Shown here one piece after another: positions 1-10,769 of a stretch of DNA of 64,000 nucleotides. The notes under the pieces are model-generated. The model searched no databases and was not told the DNA's origin. It saw only the letters and a program-made list of their open reading frames with translations. This DNA is from Morinoia aosen (Eukaryota; Arthropoda; Malacostraca; Amphipoda; Talitridae). The translations under genes and the position numbers were made by a program. Positions within the stretch are counted from its first letter, which is position 1. Each line of letters opens with the position of its first letter. The stretch lies in NCBI GenBank assembly GCA_030386875.1, contig CM059567.1, positions 80,345,130 through 80,409,129 on the forward strand. Reading direction: 5' to 3'.

Positions 1-103
1 TTCCTTGCTTGCCTGCATTCGCGTACCCGCAGGTTGGAACCAAGCTCCTATTTTGATATTTGCACAGTCCAAAGGTCACCATTCAATGGTCGCCTTTTCT
101 TCG

Positions 104-583
104 TCACGTTCTGGAAAATCTTAGGCATCTAGATGGAATGAACCCGATGATGTTCATCGGTTGATCGCCCTTTCCGGAAGCACATCTGTCTAGTGAGTGA
201 ATATCTTTGGCAATGATTGCGCAGGTTATCTCAGCTTGCGCCCTATGATGAGATCTTGGTGTTGGGCGCATCTTTTCCATGCGAGTGTACTCCGCTGAGT
301 ACATTCGGTGCTGATATTTTTCGATGAACGATTCACGTCGAGCCTCGGAAATTAGCTCTTCGACTGTTATGATGCGCATGCAAGAGTGACATCTGTTAGC
401 AGCTGCCTGCTGTTCAATGGTCTCAAGATTTTGGAAACTATAGCCCTCCGAAAGTGTTGTCATTTGCGGCTGTGAACGTTCTTTTTGTTCACGGGAGTAG
501 CGTGAGGCTGGGAGTTGAAGCTCAGTTGTAGGTAACAGTTTTCCGAGCAAATCGATCGTGATCCTGAATTTCGATGAATGCAT
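104..583 (-). other. Spacer open reading frame, 159 codons, probably not a gene
   Basis: A minus-strand frame starts with MHSSKF and ends with RFSRT just before a TGA. It is found at the same place in 51 of the 59 spacers in the window. I recognise no domain, signal peptide or membrane segment; it is polar and has an HSCHSCM cluster near residues 64-70. Differences between copies mostly change amino acids: R/T at residue 7, Q/H/L/Y near 24, Y/F, Y/C, S/F, D/N, P/S and F/L. Only a few are silent. That is what an unselected spacer would show. Eight copies are frameshifted. Conservation is better explained by homogenisation of the array. Confidence 0.15.
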
Positions 584-646
584 CGCACACTAATGGAATG
601 AATCATCGTGAGCTGGTGTGCAGGCTCCTGCTCAAAGTGAGCATTT

Positions 647-656
647 GTTCCAATCC
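647..656 (+). other. Box-B-like element in spacer
   Basis: GTTCCAATCC matches the type 2 Pol III box B core GTTCGANTCC except at one normally invariant G. A small inverted repeat (630-642) precedes it and a T10 run (702-711) follows. No convincing box A lies at the right distance, so I do not call an RNA gene. The element recurs in every spacer. Confidence 0.2.
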
Positions 657-701
657 TGAGCTGTTTGATGACGTTCCCTGCAATTGAAAGGTGTGACTTT
701 G

Positions 702-711
702 TTTTTTTTTT
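702..711 (+). repeat. Length-variable T-run in spacer
   Basis: A pure T-run follows ACTTTG and precedes CGCGC about 147 bases before each 5S gene. It is T10 here and ranges from T8 (for example in the spacer before the 5210 gene) to T11 (before the 60706 gene). It accounts for much of the length variation between units. Such a run would stop any Pol III transcript entering from the left. Confidence 0.8.
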
Positions 712-817
712 CGCGCAATTTAGGACGTGGACTACAATCGATAATACTGTTAGTTGAGCGTCGAGCATAGTGAAGCGGCGACATCATCGAGTATTGTTTT
801 ACTTGAAGATAAGTTGG

Positions 818-857
818 TCAAATACGAATTCGTTCGTTCGACATGGCAATCTTCCTC
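818..857 (+). promoter_or_regulatory. Conserved 5S upstream block (representative copy)
   Basis: The 40 bases before the gene are nearly invariant across the array. AAATA lies at about -38 to -34, in the range where some animal 5S genes carry a TATA-like element, and a GAATTC and a TTCG triplet repeat follow. The class G units (before 23709 and 33499) change three bases here, in cgatcgacatgacaatcttcgtc-type positions -24, -17 and -2 or close to them. A promoter role is inferred from position and conservation only. Confidence 0.4.
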
Positions 858-976
858 GCCAACGGCCATACCACGTTGAATGCACCGCTTCTCGTCCGAT
901 CAGCGAAGTTAAGCAACGTTGGGTCTGGTTAGTACTTGGATGGGTGACCGCCTGGGAACACCAGATGCTGTTGGCT
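858..976 (+). rRNA. 5S ribosomal RNA (unit 1, reference copy)
   Basis: 5S rRNA is a structural RNA of the large ribosomal subunit, made by RNA polymerase III. The gene runs from GCCAACGGCC to CTGTTGGCT. Bases 1-8 pair with 111-118 to form helix I (G1-C118 to G8-C111). Helix III pairs CGCT (29-32) with AGCG (45-48), then an AA bulge (49-50) and C28-G51, A27-U52. The internal promoter is visible: box A near 50-64 (GTTAAGCAACG), intermediate element near 67-72, and box C near 80-97 (GGATGGGTGACC). T5 follows at 976-980. The length of 119 nt is normal for an animal 5S. Start and end were set by helix I pairing. Class A: its flank has the rare tgttccgtgag, shared only with unit 33. Confidence 0.98.
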
Positions 977-980
977 TTTT
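976..980 (+). terminator. Pol III T5 terminator of 5S (representative)
   Basis: TTTTT directly follows GGC at the end of helix I, and a second run, TTTT, lies 8 bases further on (984-987). The arrangement ggctttttaccttttcc is repeated after nearly all copies. The exceptions are units 21, 22, 30 and 31. Confidence 0.85.
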
Positions 981-1945
981 ACCTTTTCCGTGTCTTCTTC
1001 GATGACAGGAATTTGGGTCAAATCTTCCGAGTGAATTCGATTTTTTCCGCGGGATTGTTCCGTGAGGTCATTTTTTTCAACACTTTGAATTCCTTGCTTG
1101 CCTGCATTCGCGTACCCGCAGGTTGGAACCAAGCTCCTATTTTGATATTTGCGCAGTCCAAAGGTCACCATTCAATGGTCGCCTTTTCGTCGTCACGTTC
1201 TGGAAAATCTTAGGCATTTAGATGGAATGAGCCCAATGATGTTCATCGATTGATCGCCCTTTCCGGAAGCACATCTGTCTAGTGAATGAATATTTTTGGC
1301 AATGATTGCGCAGGTTATCTCAGCTTGCGCCCTATGATGAGATCTTGGTGTTGGGCGCATCTTTTCCATGCGAGTGTACTCCGCTGAATACATTCGGTGC
1401 TGATATTTTTCGATGGACGATTCACGTCGAGCCTCGGAAATGAGCTCTTCGACTGTTATGATGCGCATGCAAGAGTGACAGCTGTGAGCAGCTGCCTGCT
1501 GTTCAATGGTCTCAAGATTTTGGAAACTACAGCCCTCCGAAAGTGTAGTCATTTGCGGCTGTGAACGTTCTTTTTGTTTACGGGAGTAGCGTGAGGCTGG
1601 GAGATGAAGCTCAGTTGTAGGTAACAGTTTTCCGAGCAAATCGATCGTGATCGTGAATTTCGATGAATGCATCGCACACTGATTGAATGAATCATCGTGA
1701 GCTGGTGTGCAGGCTCCTGCTCAAAGTGAGCATTTGTTCCAATCCTGAGCTGTTTGACGACGTTCCCTGCAATTGAAAGGTGTGACTTTGTTTTTTTTTC
1801 GCGCAATTTAGGACGTGGACTACAATCGATAATACTGTTAGTTGAGCGTCGAGCATAGTGAAGCGGCGACATCATCGAGTATTGTTTTACTTGAAGATAA
1901 GTTGGTCAAATACGAATTCGTTCGTTCGACATGGCAATCTTCCTC
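977..1945. repeat. 5S intergenic spacer (representative of the array)
   Basis: In order, the spacer holds a 3' flank with an inverted repeat ATTTG-ggt-CAAAT; a T6/T7 run; a region common to all units that includes the minus-strand 159-codon frame (1193-1672); small inverted repeats near GCTCA-aag-TGAGC; a box-B-like motif; a T8-T11 run; and the conserved block before the next gene. GAATTC occurs on both sides of each gene (826-831 and 1033-1038 for unit 1); the downstream site is lost in classes G and I. I see no second RNA or protein gene. Other spacers hold the same elements with class-specific substitutions. Confidence 0.85.
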
Positions 1946-2064
1946 GCCAACGGCCATACCACGTTGAATGCACCGCTTCTCGTCCGATCAGCGAAGTTAA
2001 GCAACGTTGGGTCTGGTTAGTACTTGGATGGGTGACCGCCTGGGAACACCAGATGCTGTTGGCT
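1946..2064 (+). rRNA. 5S ribosomal RNA (unit 2, class B)
   Basis: Same sequence as unit 1 by eye; begins 1088 bases after it. The flank has ctcccgag and T7. The unit matches 25886 and 36764. Confidence 0.97.
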
Positions 2065-3034
2065 TTTTACCTTTTCCGTGTCTTCTTCGATGACAGGAAT
2101 TTGGGTCAAATCTCCCGAGTGAATTCGATTTTTTCCGCGGGATTGTCCCGTGAGGTCATTTTTTTCAACACTTTAAATTCCTTGCTTGCCTGCATTCGCG
2201 TACCCGCAGGTTGGAACCAAGCTCCTATTTTGATATTTGCGCAGTCCAAAGGTCACCATTCAATGGTCGCCTTTTCGTCGTCACGTTCTGGAAAATCTTA
2301 GGCATTTAGATGGAATGAGCCCAATGATGTTCATCGATTGATCGCCCTTTTCGGAAGCACATCTGTCTAGTGAATGAATATTTTTGGCAATGATTGCGCA
2401 GGTTATCTCAGCTTGCGCCCTATGATGAGATCTTGGTGTTGGGCGCATCTTTTCCATGCGAGTGTACTCCGCTGAATACATTCGGTGCTGATATTTTTCG
2501 ATGGACGATTCACGTCGAGCCTCGGAAATGAGCTCTTCGACTGTTATGATGCGCATGCAAGAGTGACAGCTGTGAGCAGCTGCCTGCTGTTCAATGGTCT
2601 CAAGATTTTGGAAACTACAGCCCTCCGAAAGTGTAGTCATTTGCGGCTGTGAACGTTCTTTTTGTTTACGGGAGTAGCGTGAGGCTGGGAGATGAAGCTC
2701 AGTTGTAGGTAACAGTTTTCCGAGCAAATCGATCGTGATCGTGAATTTCGATGAATGCATCGCACACTGATTGAATGAATCATCGTGAGCTGGTGTGCAG
2801 GCTCCTGCTCAAAGTGAGCATTTGTTCCAATCCTGAGCTGTTTGACGACGTTCCCTGCAATTGAAAGGTGTGACTTTGTTTTTTTTTTCGCGCAATTTAG
2901 GAGGTGGACTACAATCGATAATACTGTTAGTTGAGCGTCGAGCATAGTGAAGCGGCGACATCATCGAGTATTGTTTTACTTGAAGATAAGTTGGTCAAAT
3001 ACGAATTCGTTCGTTCGACATGGCAATCTTCCTC

Positions 3035-3153
3035 GCCAACGGCCATACCACGTTGAATGCACCGCTTCTCGTCCGATCAGCGAAGTTAAGCAACGTTGGG
3101 TCTGGTTAGTACTTGGATGGGTGACCGCCTGGGAACACCAGATGCTGTTGGCT
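3035..3153 (+). rRNA. 5S ribosomal RNA (unit 3, class B)
   Basis: Consensus gene. The upstream spacer has aggaggtgg instead of aggacgtgg. Same arrangement as unit 35; the 5441-bp periodicity begins just after this gene, at about 3323. Confidence 0.97.
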
Positions 3154-4123
3154 TTTTACCTTTTCCGTGTCTTCTTCGATGACAGGAATTTGGGTCAAAT
3201 CTCCCGAGTGAATTCGATTTTTTCCGCGGGATTGTCCCGTGAGGTCATTTTTTTCAACACTTTAAATTCCTTGCTTGCCTGCATTCGCGTACCCGCAGGT
3301 TGGAACCAAGCTCCTATTTTGATATTTGCGCAGTCCAAAGGTCACCATTCAATGGTCGCCTTTTCGTCGTCACGTTCTGGAAAATCTTAGGCATTTAGAT
3401 GGAATGAGCCCAATGATGTTCATCGATTGATCGCCCTTTTCGGAAGCACATCTGTCTAGTGAATGAATATTTTTGGCAATGATTGCGCAGGTTATCTCAG
3501 CTTGCGCCCTATGATGAGATCTTGGTGTTGGGCGCATCTTTTCCATGCGAGTGTACTCCGCTGAATACATTCGGTGCTGATATTTTTCGATGGACGATTC
3601 ACGTCGAGCCTCGGAAATGAGCTCTTCGACTGTTATGATGCGCATGCAAGAGTGACAGCTGTGAGCAGCTGCCTGCTGTTCAATGGTCTCAAGATTTTGG
3701 AAACTACAGCCCTCCGAAAGTGTAGTCATTTGCGGCTGTGAACGTTCTTTTTGTTTACGGGAGTAGCGTGAGGCTGGGAGATGAAGCTCAGTTGTAGGTA
3801 ACAGTTTTCCGAGCAAATCGATCGTGATCGTGAATTTCGATGAATGCATCGCACACTGATTGAATGAATCATCGTGAGCTGGTGTGCAGGCTCCTGCTCA
3901 AAGTGAGCATTTGTTCCAATCCTGAGCTGTTTGACGACGTTCCCTGCAATTGAAAGGTGTGACTTTGTTTTTTTTTTCGCGCAATTTAGGAGGTGGACTA
4001 CAATCGATAATACTGTTAGTTGAGCGTCGAGCATAGTGAAGCGGCGACATCATCGAGTATTGTTTTACTTGAAGATAAGTTGGTCAAATACGAATTCGTT
4101 CGTTCGACATGGCAATCTTCCTC

Positions 4124-4242
4124 GCCAACGGCCATACCACGTTGAATGCACCGCTTCTCGTCCGATCAGCGAAGTTAAGCAACGTTGGGTCTGGTTAGTA
4201 CTTGGATGGGTGACCGCCTGGGAACACCAGATGCTGTTGGCT
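4124..4242 (+). rRNA. 5S ribosomal RNA (unit 4, class C)
   Basis: Consensus gene. The flank has cttccgag and T6 with ctttagattcc. First C member of the 5441-bp repeat. Confidence 0.97.
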
Positions 4243-5209
4243 TTTTACCTTTTCCGTGTCTTCTTCGATGACAGGAATTTGGGTCAAATCTTCCGAGTGA
4301 ATTCGATTTTTTCCGCGGGATTGTCCCGTGAGGTCATTTTTTCAACACTTTAGATTCCTTGCTTGCCTGCATTCGCGTACCCGCAGGTTGGAACCAAGCT
4401 CCTATTTTGATATTTGCACAGTCCAAAGGTCACCATTCAATGGTCGCCTTTTCTTCGTCACGTTCTGGAAAATCTTAGGCATCTAGATGGAATGAACCCG
4501 ATGATGTTCATCGGTTGATCGCCCTTTCCGGAAGCACATCTGTCTAGTGAGTGAATATCTTTGGCAATGATTGCGCAGGTTATCTCAGCTTGCGCCCTAT
4601 GATGAGATCTTGGTGTTGGGCGCATCTTTTCCATGCGAGTGTACTCCGCTGAGTACATTCGGTGCTGATATTTTTCGATGAACGATTCACGTCGAGCCTC
4701 GGAAATTAGCTCTTCGACTGTTATGATGCGCATGCAAGAGTGACATCTGTGAGCAGCTGCCTGCTGTTCAATGGTCTCAAGATTTTGGAAACTATAGCCC
4801 TCCGAAAGTGTTGTCATTTGCGGCTGTGAACGTTCTTTTTGTTCACGGGAGTAGCGTGAGGCTGGGAGTTGAAGCTCAGTTGTAGGTAACAGTTTTCCGA
4901 GCAAATCGATCGTGATCCTGAATTTCGATGAATGCATCGCACACTAATGGAATGAATCATCGTGAGCTGGTGTGCAGGCTCCTGCTCAAAGTGAGCATTT
5001 GTTCCAATCCTGAGCTGTTTGACGACGTTCCCTGCAATTGAAAGGTGTGACTTTGTTTTTTTTCGCGCAATTTAGGACGTGGACTACAATCGATAATACT
5101 GTTAGTTGAGCGTCGAGCATAGTGAAGCGGCGACATCATCGAGTATTGTTTTACTTGAAGATAAGTTGGTCAAATACGAATTCGTTCGTTCGACATGGCA
5201 ATCTTCCTC

Positions 5210-5328
5210 GCCAACGGCCATACCACGTTGAATGCACCGCTTCTCGTCCGATCAGCGAAGTTAAGCAACGTTGGGTCTGGTTAGTACTTGGATGGGTGAC
5301 CGCCTGGGAACACCAGATGCTGTTGGCT
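5210..5328 (+). rRNA. 5S ribosomal RNA (unit 5, class D)
   Basis: Consensus gene with a short T8 run upstream (unit spacing 1086). The spacer after it carries the frameshifted reading frame. Confidence 0.97.
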
Positions 5329-5544
5329 TTTTACCTTTTCCGTGTCTTCTTCGATGACAGGAATTTGGGTCAAATCTTCCGAGTGAATTCGATTTTTTCC
5401 GCGGGATTGTCCCGTGAGGTCATTTTTTTCAACACTTTAAATTCCTTGCTTGCCTGCATTCGCGTACCCGCAGGTTGGAACCAAGCTCCTATTTTGATAT
5501 TTGCGCAGTCCAAAGGTCACCATTCAATGGTCGCCTTTTCGTCG

Positions 5545-5904
5545 TCACGTTCTGGAAAATCTTAGGCATTTAGATGGAATGAGCCCAATGATGTTCATCG
5601 ATTGATCGCCCTTTCCGGAAGCACATCTGTCTAGTGAATGAATATTTTTGGCAATGATTGCGCAGGTTATCTCAGTTTGCGCCCTATGATGAGATCTTGG
5701 TGTTGGGCGCATCTTTTCCATGCGAGTGTACTCCGCTGAGTACATTCGTTGGTGATATTTTTCGATGGACGATTCACGTCGAGCCTCGGAAATTAGCTCT
5801 TCGACTGTTATGATGCGCATGCAAGAGTGACATCTGTGAGCAGCTGCCTGCTGTTCAATGGTCTCAAGATTTTGGAAACTACAGCCCTCCGAAAGTGTTG
5901 TCAT
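5545..5904 (-). other. Frameshifted version of the spacer reading frame
   Basis: The 5' end of the 159-codon frame is broken by loss of two bases (gttttattgttc in place of gttctttttgttc, near 5920), leaving 119 codons from an internal ATG. The same deletion is seen in the spacers before units 6, 11, 16, 32, 38, 43, 56 and 58. This argues against a required protein. Confidence 0.3.
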
Positions 5905-6299
5905 TTGCGGGTGTGAACGTTTTATTGTTCACGGGAGTAGCGTGAGGCTGAGAGATGAAGCTCGGTTGTAGGTAACAGTTTTCCGAGCAAATCGATCGTG
6001 ATCGTGAATTTCGATGAATGCATCGCACACTGATTGATTGAATGAACCATCGTGAGCTGGTGCGCAGGCTCCTGCTCAAAGTGAGCATTTGTTCCAATCC
6101 TGAGCTGTTTGACGACGTTCCCTGCAATTGGAAGGTGTGACTTTGTTTTTTTTCGCGCAATTTAGGACGTGGACTACAATCGATAATACTGTTAGTTGAG
6201 CGTCGAGCATAGTGAAGCGGCGACATCATCGAGTATTGTTTTACTTGAAGATAAGTTGGTCAAATACGAATTCGTTCGTTCGACATGGCAATCTTCCTC

Positions 6300-6418
6300 G
6301 CCAACGGCCATACCACGTTGAATGCACCGCTTCTCGTCCGATCAGCGAAGTTAAGCAACGTTGGGTCTGGTTAGTACTTGGATGGGTGACCGCCTGGGAA
6401 CACCAGATGCTGTTGGCT
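6300..6418 (+). rRNA. 5S ribosomal RNA (unit 6, class E)
   Basis: Consensus gene. The spacing of 1090 reflects an extra GATT in the upstream spacer (gattgattgaatg). The flank has ccgcgtc, ctcccgag and T6. Confidence 0.97.
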
Positions 6419-7387
6419 TTTTACCTTTTCCGCGTCTTCTTCGATGACAGGAATTTGGGTCAAATCTCCCGAGTGAATTCGATTTTTTCCGCGGGATTGT
6501 CCCGTGAGGTCATTTTTTCAACACTTTAGATTCCTTGCTTGCCTGCATTCGCGTACCCGCAGGTTGGAACCAAGCTCCTATTTTGATATTTGCACAGTCC
6601 AAAGGTCACCATTCAATGGTCGCCTTTTCTTCGTCACGTTCTGGAAAATCTTAGGCATCTAGATGGAATGAACCCGATGATGTTCATCGGTTGATCGCCC
6701 TTTCCGGAAGCACATCTGTCTAGTGAGTGAATATCTTTGGCAATGATTGCGCAGGTTATCTCAGCTTGCGCCCTATGATGAGATCTTGGTGTTGGGCGCA
6801 TCTTTTCCATGCGAGTGTACTCCGCTGAGTACATTCGGTGCTGATATTTTTCGATGAACGATTCACGTCGAGCCTCGGAAATTAGCTCTTCGACTGTTAT
6901 GATGCGCATGCAAGAGTGACATCTGTTAGCAGCTGCCTGCTGTTCAATGGTCTCAAGATTTTGGAAACTATAGCCCTCCGAAAGTGTTGTCATTTGCGGC
7001 TGTGAACGTTCTTTTTGTTCACGGGAGTAGCGTGAGGCTGGGAGTTGAAGCTCAGTTGTAGGTAACAGTTTTCCGAGCAAATCGATCGTGATCCTGAATT
7101 TCGATGAATGCATCGCACACTAATGGAATGAATCATCGTGAGCTGGTGTGCAGGCTCCTGCTCAAAGTGAGCATTTGTTCCAATCCTGAGCTGTTTGATG
7201 ACGTTCCCTGCAATTGAAAGGTGTGACTTTGTTTTTTTTTTCGCGCAATTTAGGACGTGGACTACAATCGATAATACTGTTAGTTGAGCGTCGAGCATAG
7301 TGAAGCGGCGACATCATCGAGTATTGTTTTACTTGAAGATAAGTTGGTCAAATACGAATTCGTTCGTTCGACATGGCAATCTTCCTC

Positions 7388-7506
7388 GCCAACGGCCATA
7401 CCACGTTGAATGCGCCGCTTCTCGTCCGATCAGCGAAGTTAAGCAACGTTGGGTCTGGTTAGTACTTGGATGGGTGACCGCCTGGGAACACCAGATGCTG
7501 TTGGCT
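7388..7506 (+). rRNA. 5S ribosomal RNA (unit 7, class A*, A27G)
   Basis: Base 27 is G instead of A. In the helix III extension this turns A27-U52 into a G-U wobble, so folding should hold. The same change marks units 12, 17, 39 and 44. Confidence 0.96.
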
Positions 7507-8475
7507 TTTTACCTTTTCCGTGTCTTCTTCGATGACAGGAATTTGGGTCAAATCTTCCGAGTGAATTCGATTTTTTCCGCGGGATTGTCCCGTGAGGTCA
7601 TTTTTTTCAACACTTTAAATTCCTTGCTTGCCTGCATTCGCGTACCCGCAGGTTGGAACCAAGCTCCTATTTTGATATTTGCGCAGTCCAAAGGTCACCA
7701 TTCAATGGTCGCCTTTTCGTCGTCACGTTCTGGAAAATCTTAGGCATTTAGATGGAATGAGCCCAATGATGTTCATCGATTGATCGCCCTTTCCGGAAGC
7801 ACATCTGTCTAGTGAATGAATATTTTTGGCAATGATTGCGCAGGTTATCTCAGCTTGCGCCCTATGATGAGATCTTGGTGTTGGGCGCATCTTTTCCATG
7901 CGAGTGTACTCCGCTGAATACATTCGGTGCTGATATTTTTCGATGGACGATTCACGTCGAGCCTCGGAAATGAGCTCTTCGACTGTTATGATGCGCATGC
8001 AAGAGTGACAGCTGTGAGCAGCTGCCTGCTGTTCAATGGTCTCAAGATTTTGGAAACTACAGCCCTCCGAAAGTGTAGTCATTTGCGGCTGTGAACGTTC
8101 TTTTTGTTTACGGGAATAGCGTGAGGCTGGGAGAAGAAGCTCAGTTGTAGGTAACAGTTTTCCGAGCAAATCGATCGTGATCGTGAATTTCGATGAATGC
8201 ATCGCACACTGATTGAATGAATCATCGTGAGCTGGTGTGCAGGCTCCTGCTCAAAGTGAGCATTTGTTCCAATCCTGAGCTGTTTGACGACGTTCCCTGC
8301 AATTGAGAGGTGTGACTTTGTTTTTTTTTCGCGCAATTTAGGACGTGGACTACAATCGATAATACTGTTAGTTGAGCGTCGAGCATAGTGAAGCGGCGAC
8401 ATCATCGAGTATTGTTTTACTTGAAGATAAGTTGGTCAAATACGAATTCGTTCGTTCGACATGGCAATCTTCCTC

Positions 8476-8594
8476 GCCAACGGCCATACCACGTTGAATG
8501 CACCGCTTCTCGTCCGATCAGCGAAGTTAAGCAACGTTGGGTCTGGTTAGTACTTGGATGGGTGACCGCCTGGGAACACCAGATGCTGTTGGCT
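8476..8594 (+). rRNA. 5S ribosomal RNA (unit 8, class B*)
   Basis: Consensus gene. Marked by ttggtattt in the flank and by gggaatagcg and gagaagaag in the spacer before it. Confidence 0.97.
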
Positions 8595-9564
8595 TTTTAC
8601 CTTTTCCGTGTCTTCTTCGATGACAGGAATTTGGGTCAAATCTCCCGAGTGAATTCGATTTTTTCCGCGGGATTGTCCCGTGAGGTCATTTTTTTCAACA
8701 CTTTAAATTCCTTGCTTGCCTGCATTCGCGTACCCGCAGGTTGGAACCAAGCTCCTATTTTGGTATTTGCGCAGTCCAAAGGTCACCATTCAATGGTCGC
8801 CTTTTCGTCGTCACGTTCTGGAAAATCTTAGGCATTTAGATGGAATGAGCCCAATGATGTTCATCGATTGATCGCCCTTTTCGGAAGCACATCTGTCTAG
8901 TGAATGAATATTTTTGGCAATGATTGCGCAGGTTATCTCAGCTTGCGCCCTATGATGAGATCTTGGTGTTGGGCGCATCTTTTCCATGCGAGTGTACTCC
9001 GCTGAATACATTCGGTGCTGATATTTTTCGATGGACGATTCACGTCGAGCCTCGGAAATGAGCTCTTCGACTGTTATGATGCGCATGCAAGAGTGACAGC
9101 TGTGAGCAGCTGCCTGCTGTTCAATGGTCTCAAGATTTTGGAAACTACAGCCCTCCGAAAGTGTAGTCATTTGCGGCTGTGAACGTTCTTTTTGTTTACG
9201 GGAGTAGCGTGAGGCTGGGAGATGAAGCTCAGTTGTAGGTAACAGTTTTCCGAGCAAATCGATCGTGATCGTGAATTTCGATGAATGCATCGCACACTGA
9301 TTGAATGAATCATCGTGAGCTGGTGTGCAGGCTCCTGCTCAAAGTGAGCATTTGTTCCAATCCTGAGCTGTTTGACGACGTTCCCTGCAATTGAAAGGTG
9401 TGACTTTGTTTTTTTTTTCGCGCAATTTAGGAGGTGGACTACAATCGATAATACTGTTAGTTGAGCGTCGAGCATAGTGAAGCGGCGACATCATCGAGTA
9501 TTGTTTTACTTGAAGATAAGTTGGTCAAATACGAATTCGTTCGTTCGACATGGCAATCTTCCTC

Positions 9565-9683
9565 GCCAACGGCCATACCACGTTGAATGCACCGCTTCTC
9601 GTCCGATCAGCGAAGTTAAGCAACGTTGGGTCTGGTTAGTACTTGGATGGGTGACCGCCTGGGAACACCAGATGCTGTTGGCT
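9565..9683 (+). rRNA. 5S ribosomal RNA (unit 9, class C)
   Basis: Consensus gene, exactly 5441 bases after unit 4. Confidence 0.97.
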
Positions 9684-10650
9684 TTTTACCTTTTCCGTGT
9701 CTTCTTCGATGACAGGAATTTGGGTCAAATCTTCCGAGTGAATTCGATTTTTTCCGCGGGATTGTCCCGTGAGGTCATTTTTTCAACACTTTAGATTCCT
9801 TGCTTGCCTGCATTCGCGTACCCGCAGGTTGGAACCAAGCTCCTATTTTGATATTTGCACAGTCCAAAGGTCACCATTCAATGGTCGCCTTTTCTTCGTC
9901 ACGTTCTGGAAAATCTTAGGCATCTAGATGGAATGAACCCGATGATGTTCATCGGTTGATCGCCCTTTCCGGAAGCACATCTGTCTAGTGAGTGAATATC
10001 TTTGGCAATGATTGCGCAGGTTATCTCAGCTTGCGCCCTATGATGAGATCTTGGTGTTGGGCGCATCTTTTCCATGCGAGTGTACTCCGCTGAGTACATT
10101 CGGTGCTGATATTTTTCGATGAACGATTCACGTCGAGCCTCGGAAATTAGCTCTTCGACTGTTATGATGCGCATGCAAGAGTGACATCTGTGAGCAGCTG
10201 CCTGCTGTTCAATGGTCTCAAGATTTTGGAAACTATAGCCCTCCGAAAGTGTTGTCATTTGCGGCTGTGAACGTTCTTTTTGTTCACGGGAGTAGCGTGA
10301 GGCTGGGAGTTGAAGCTCAGTTGTAGGTAACAGTTTTCCGAGCAAATCGATCGTGATCCTGAATTTCGATGAATGCATCGCACACTAATGGAATGAATCA
10401 TCGTGAGCTGGTGTGCAGGCTCCTGCTCAAAGTGAGCATTTGTTCCAATCCTGAGCTGTTTGACGACGTTCCCTGCAATTGAAAGGTGTGACTTTGTTTT
10501 TTTTCGCGCAATTTAGGACGTGGACTACAATCGATAATACTGTTAGTTGAGCGTCGAGCATAGTGAAGCGGCGACATCATCGAGTATTGTTTTACTTGAA
10601 GATAAGTTGGTCAAATACGAATTCGTTCGTTCGACATGGCAATCTTCCTC

Positions 10651-10769
10651 GCCAACGGCCATACCACGTTGAATGCACCGCTTCTCGTCCGATCAGCGAA
10701 GTTAAGCAACGTTGGGTCTGGTTAGTACTTGGATGGGTGACCGCCTGGGAACACCAGATGCTGTTGGCT
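10651..10769 (+). rRNA. 5S ribosomal RNA (unit 10, class D)
   Basis: Consensus gene, 5441 bases after unit 5. Confidence 0.97.

Larger units (their letters stand above)
1..857. repeat. Partial spacer at left edge
   Basis: This is the spacer leading into the first complete 5S gene, missing only about the first 110 bases of a unit spacer. It holds the minus-strand 159-codon frame (104-583), a hairpin-forming stretch GCTCA-aag-TGAGC (630-642), a T10 run (702-711) and the conserved block just before the gene. It is nearly identical to 34819-35675 and, from about base 64, to the 24.0-24.8 kb spacer. Confidence 0.9.

Noticed and set aside
647-656. tRNA or tRNA-derived SINE in the spacer
   Set aside because: Only a one-mismatch box B core is present. 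There is no acceptor stem, anticodon arm or box A at proper spacing.
460-768. Minus-strand frames of 102, 108, 116 or 60 codons upstream of each gene
   Set aside because: They cross the variable T-run, whose length changes the frame, and overlap the other spacer frame. This is not coding behaviour.
826-1038. Conserved GAATTC on both sides of each gene as a functional pair
   Set aside because: Simple sequence identity from homogenisation explains it, and the downstream site is lost in classes G and I.
770-1213. Plus-strand 147-codon frame repeated in many units
   Set aside because: It runs straight through the 5S gene and starts at GTG. Its length (147, 124, 105 or 98 codons) depends on the T6/T7 run. 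It is a by-product of the rRNA gene.
977-1945. Spliced-leader RNA gene, as in the C. elegans 5S unit
   Set aside because: I searched both strands for the SL1 sequence and for a leader with AG/GTAA followed by an Sm site. An AGGTAAC (+ strand, near 1619) has no suitable Sm site after it. The TATTTTTGG that resembles an Sm site (near 1289) changes to TATCTTTGG in many units.
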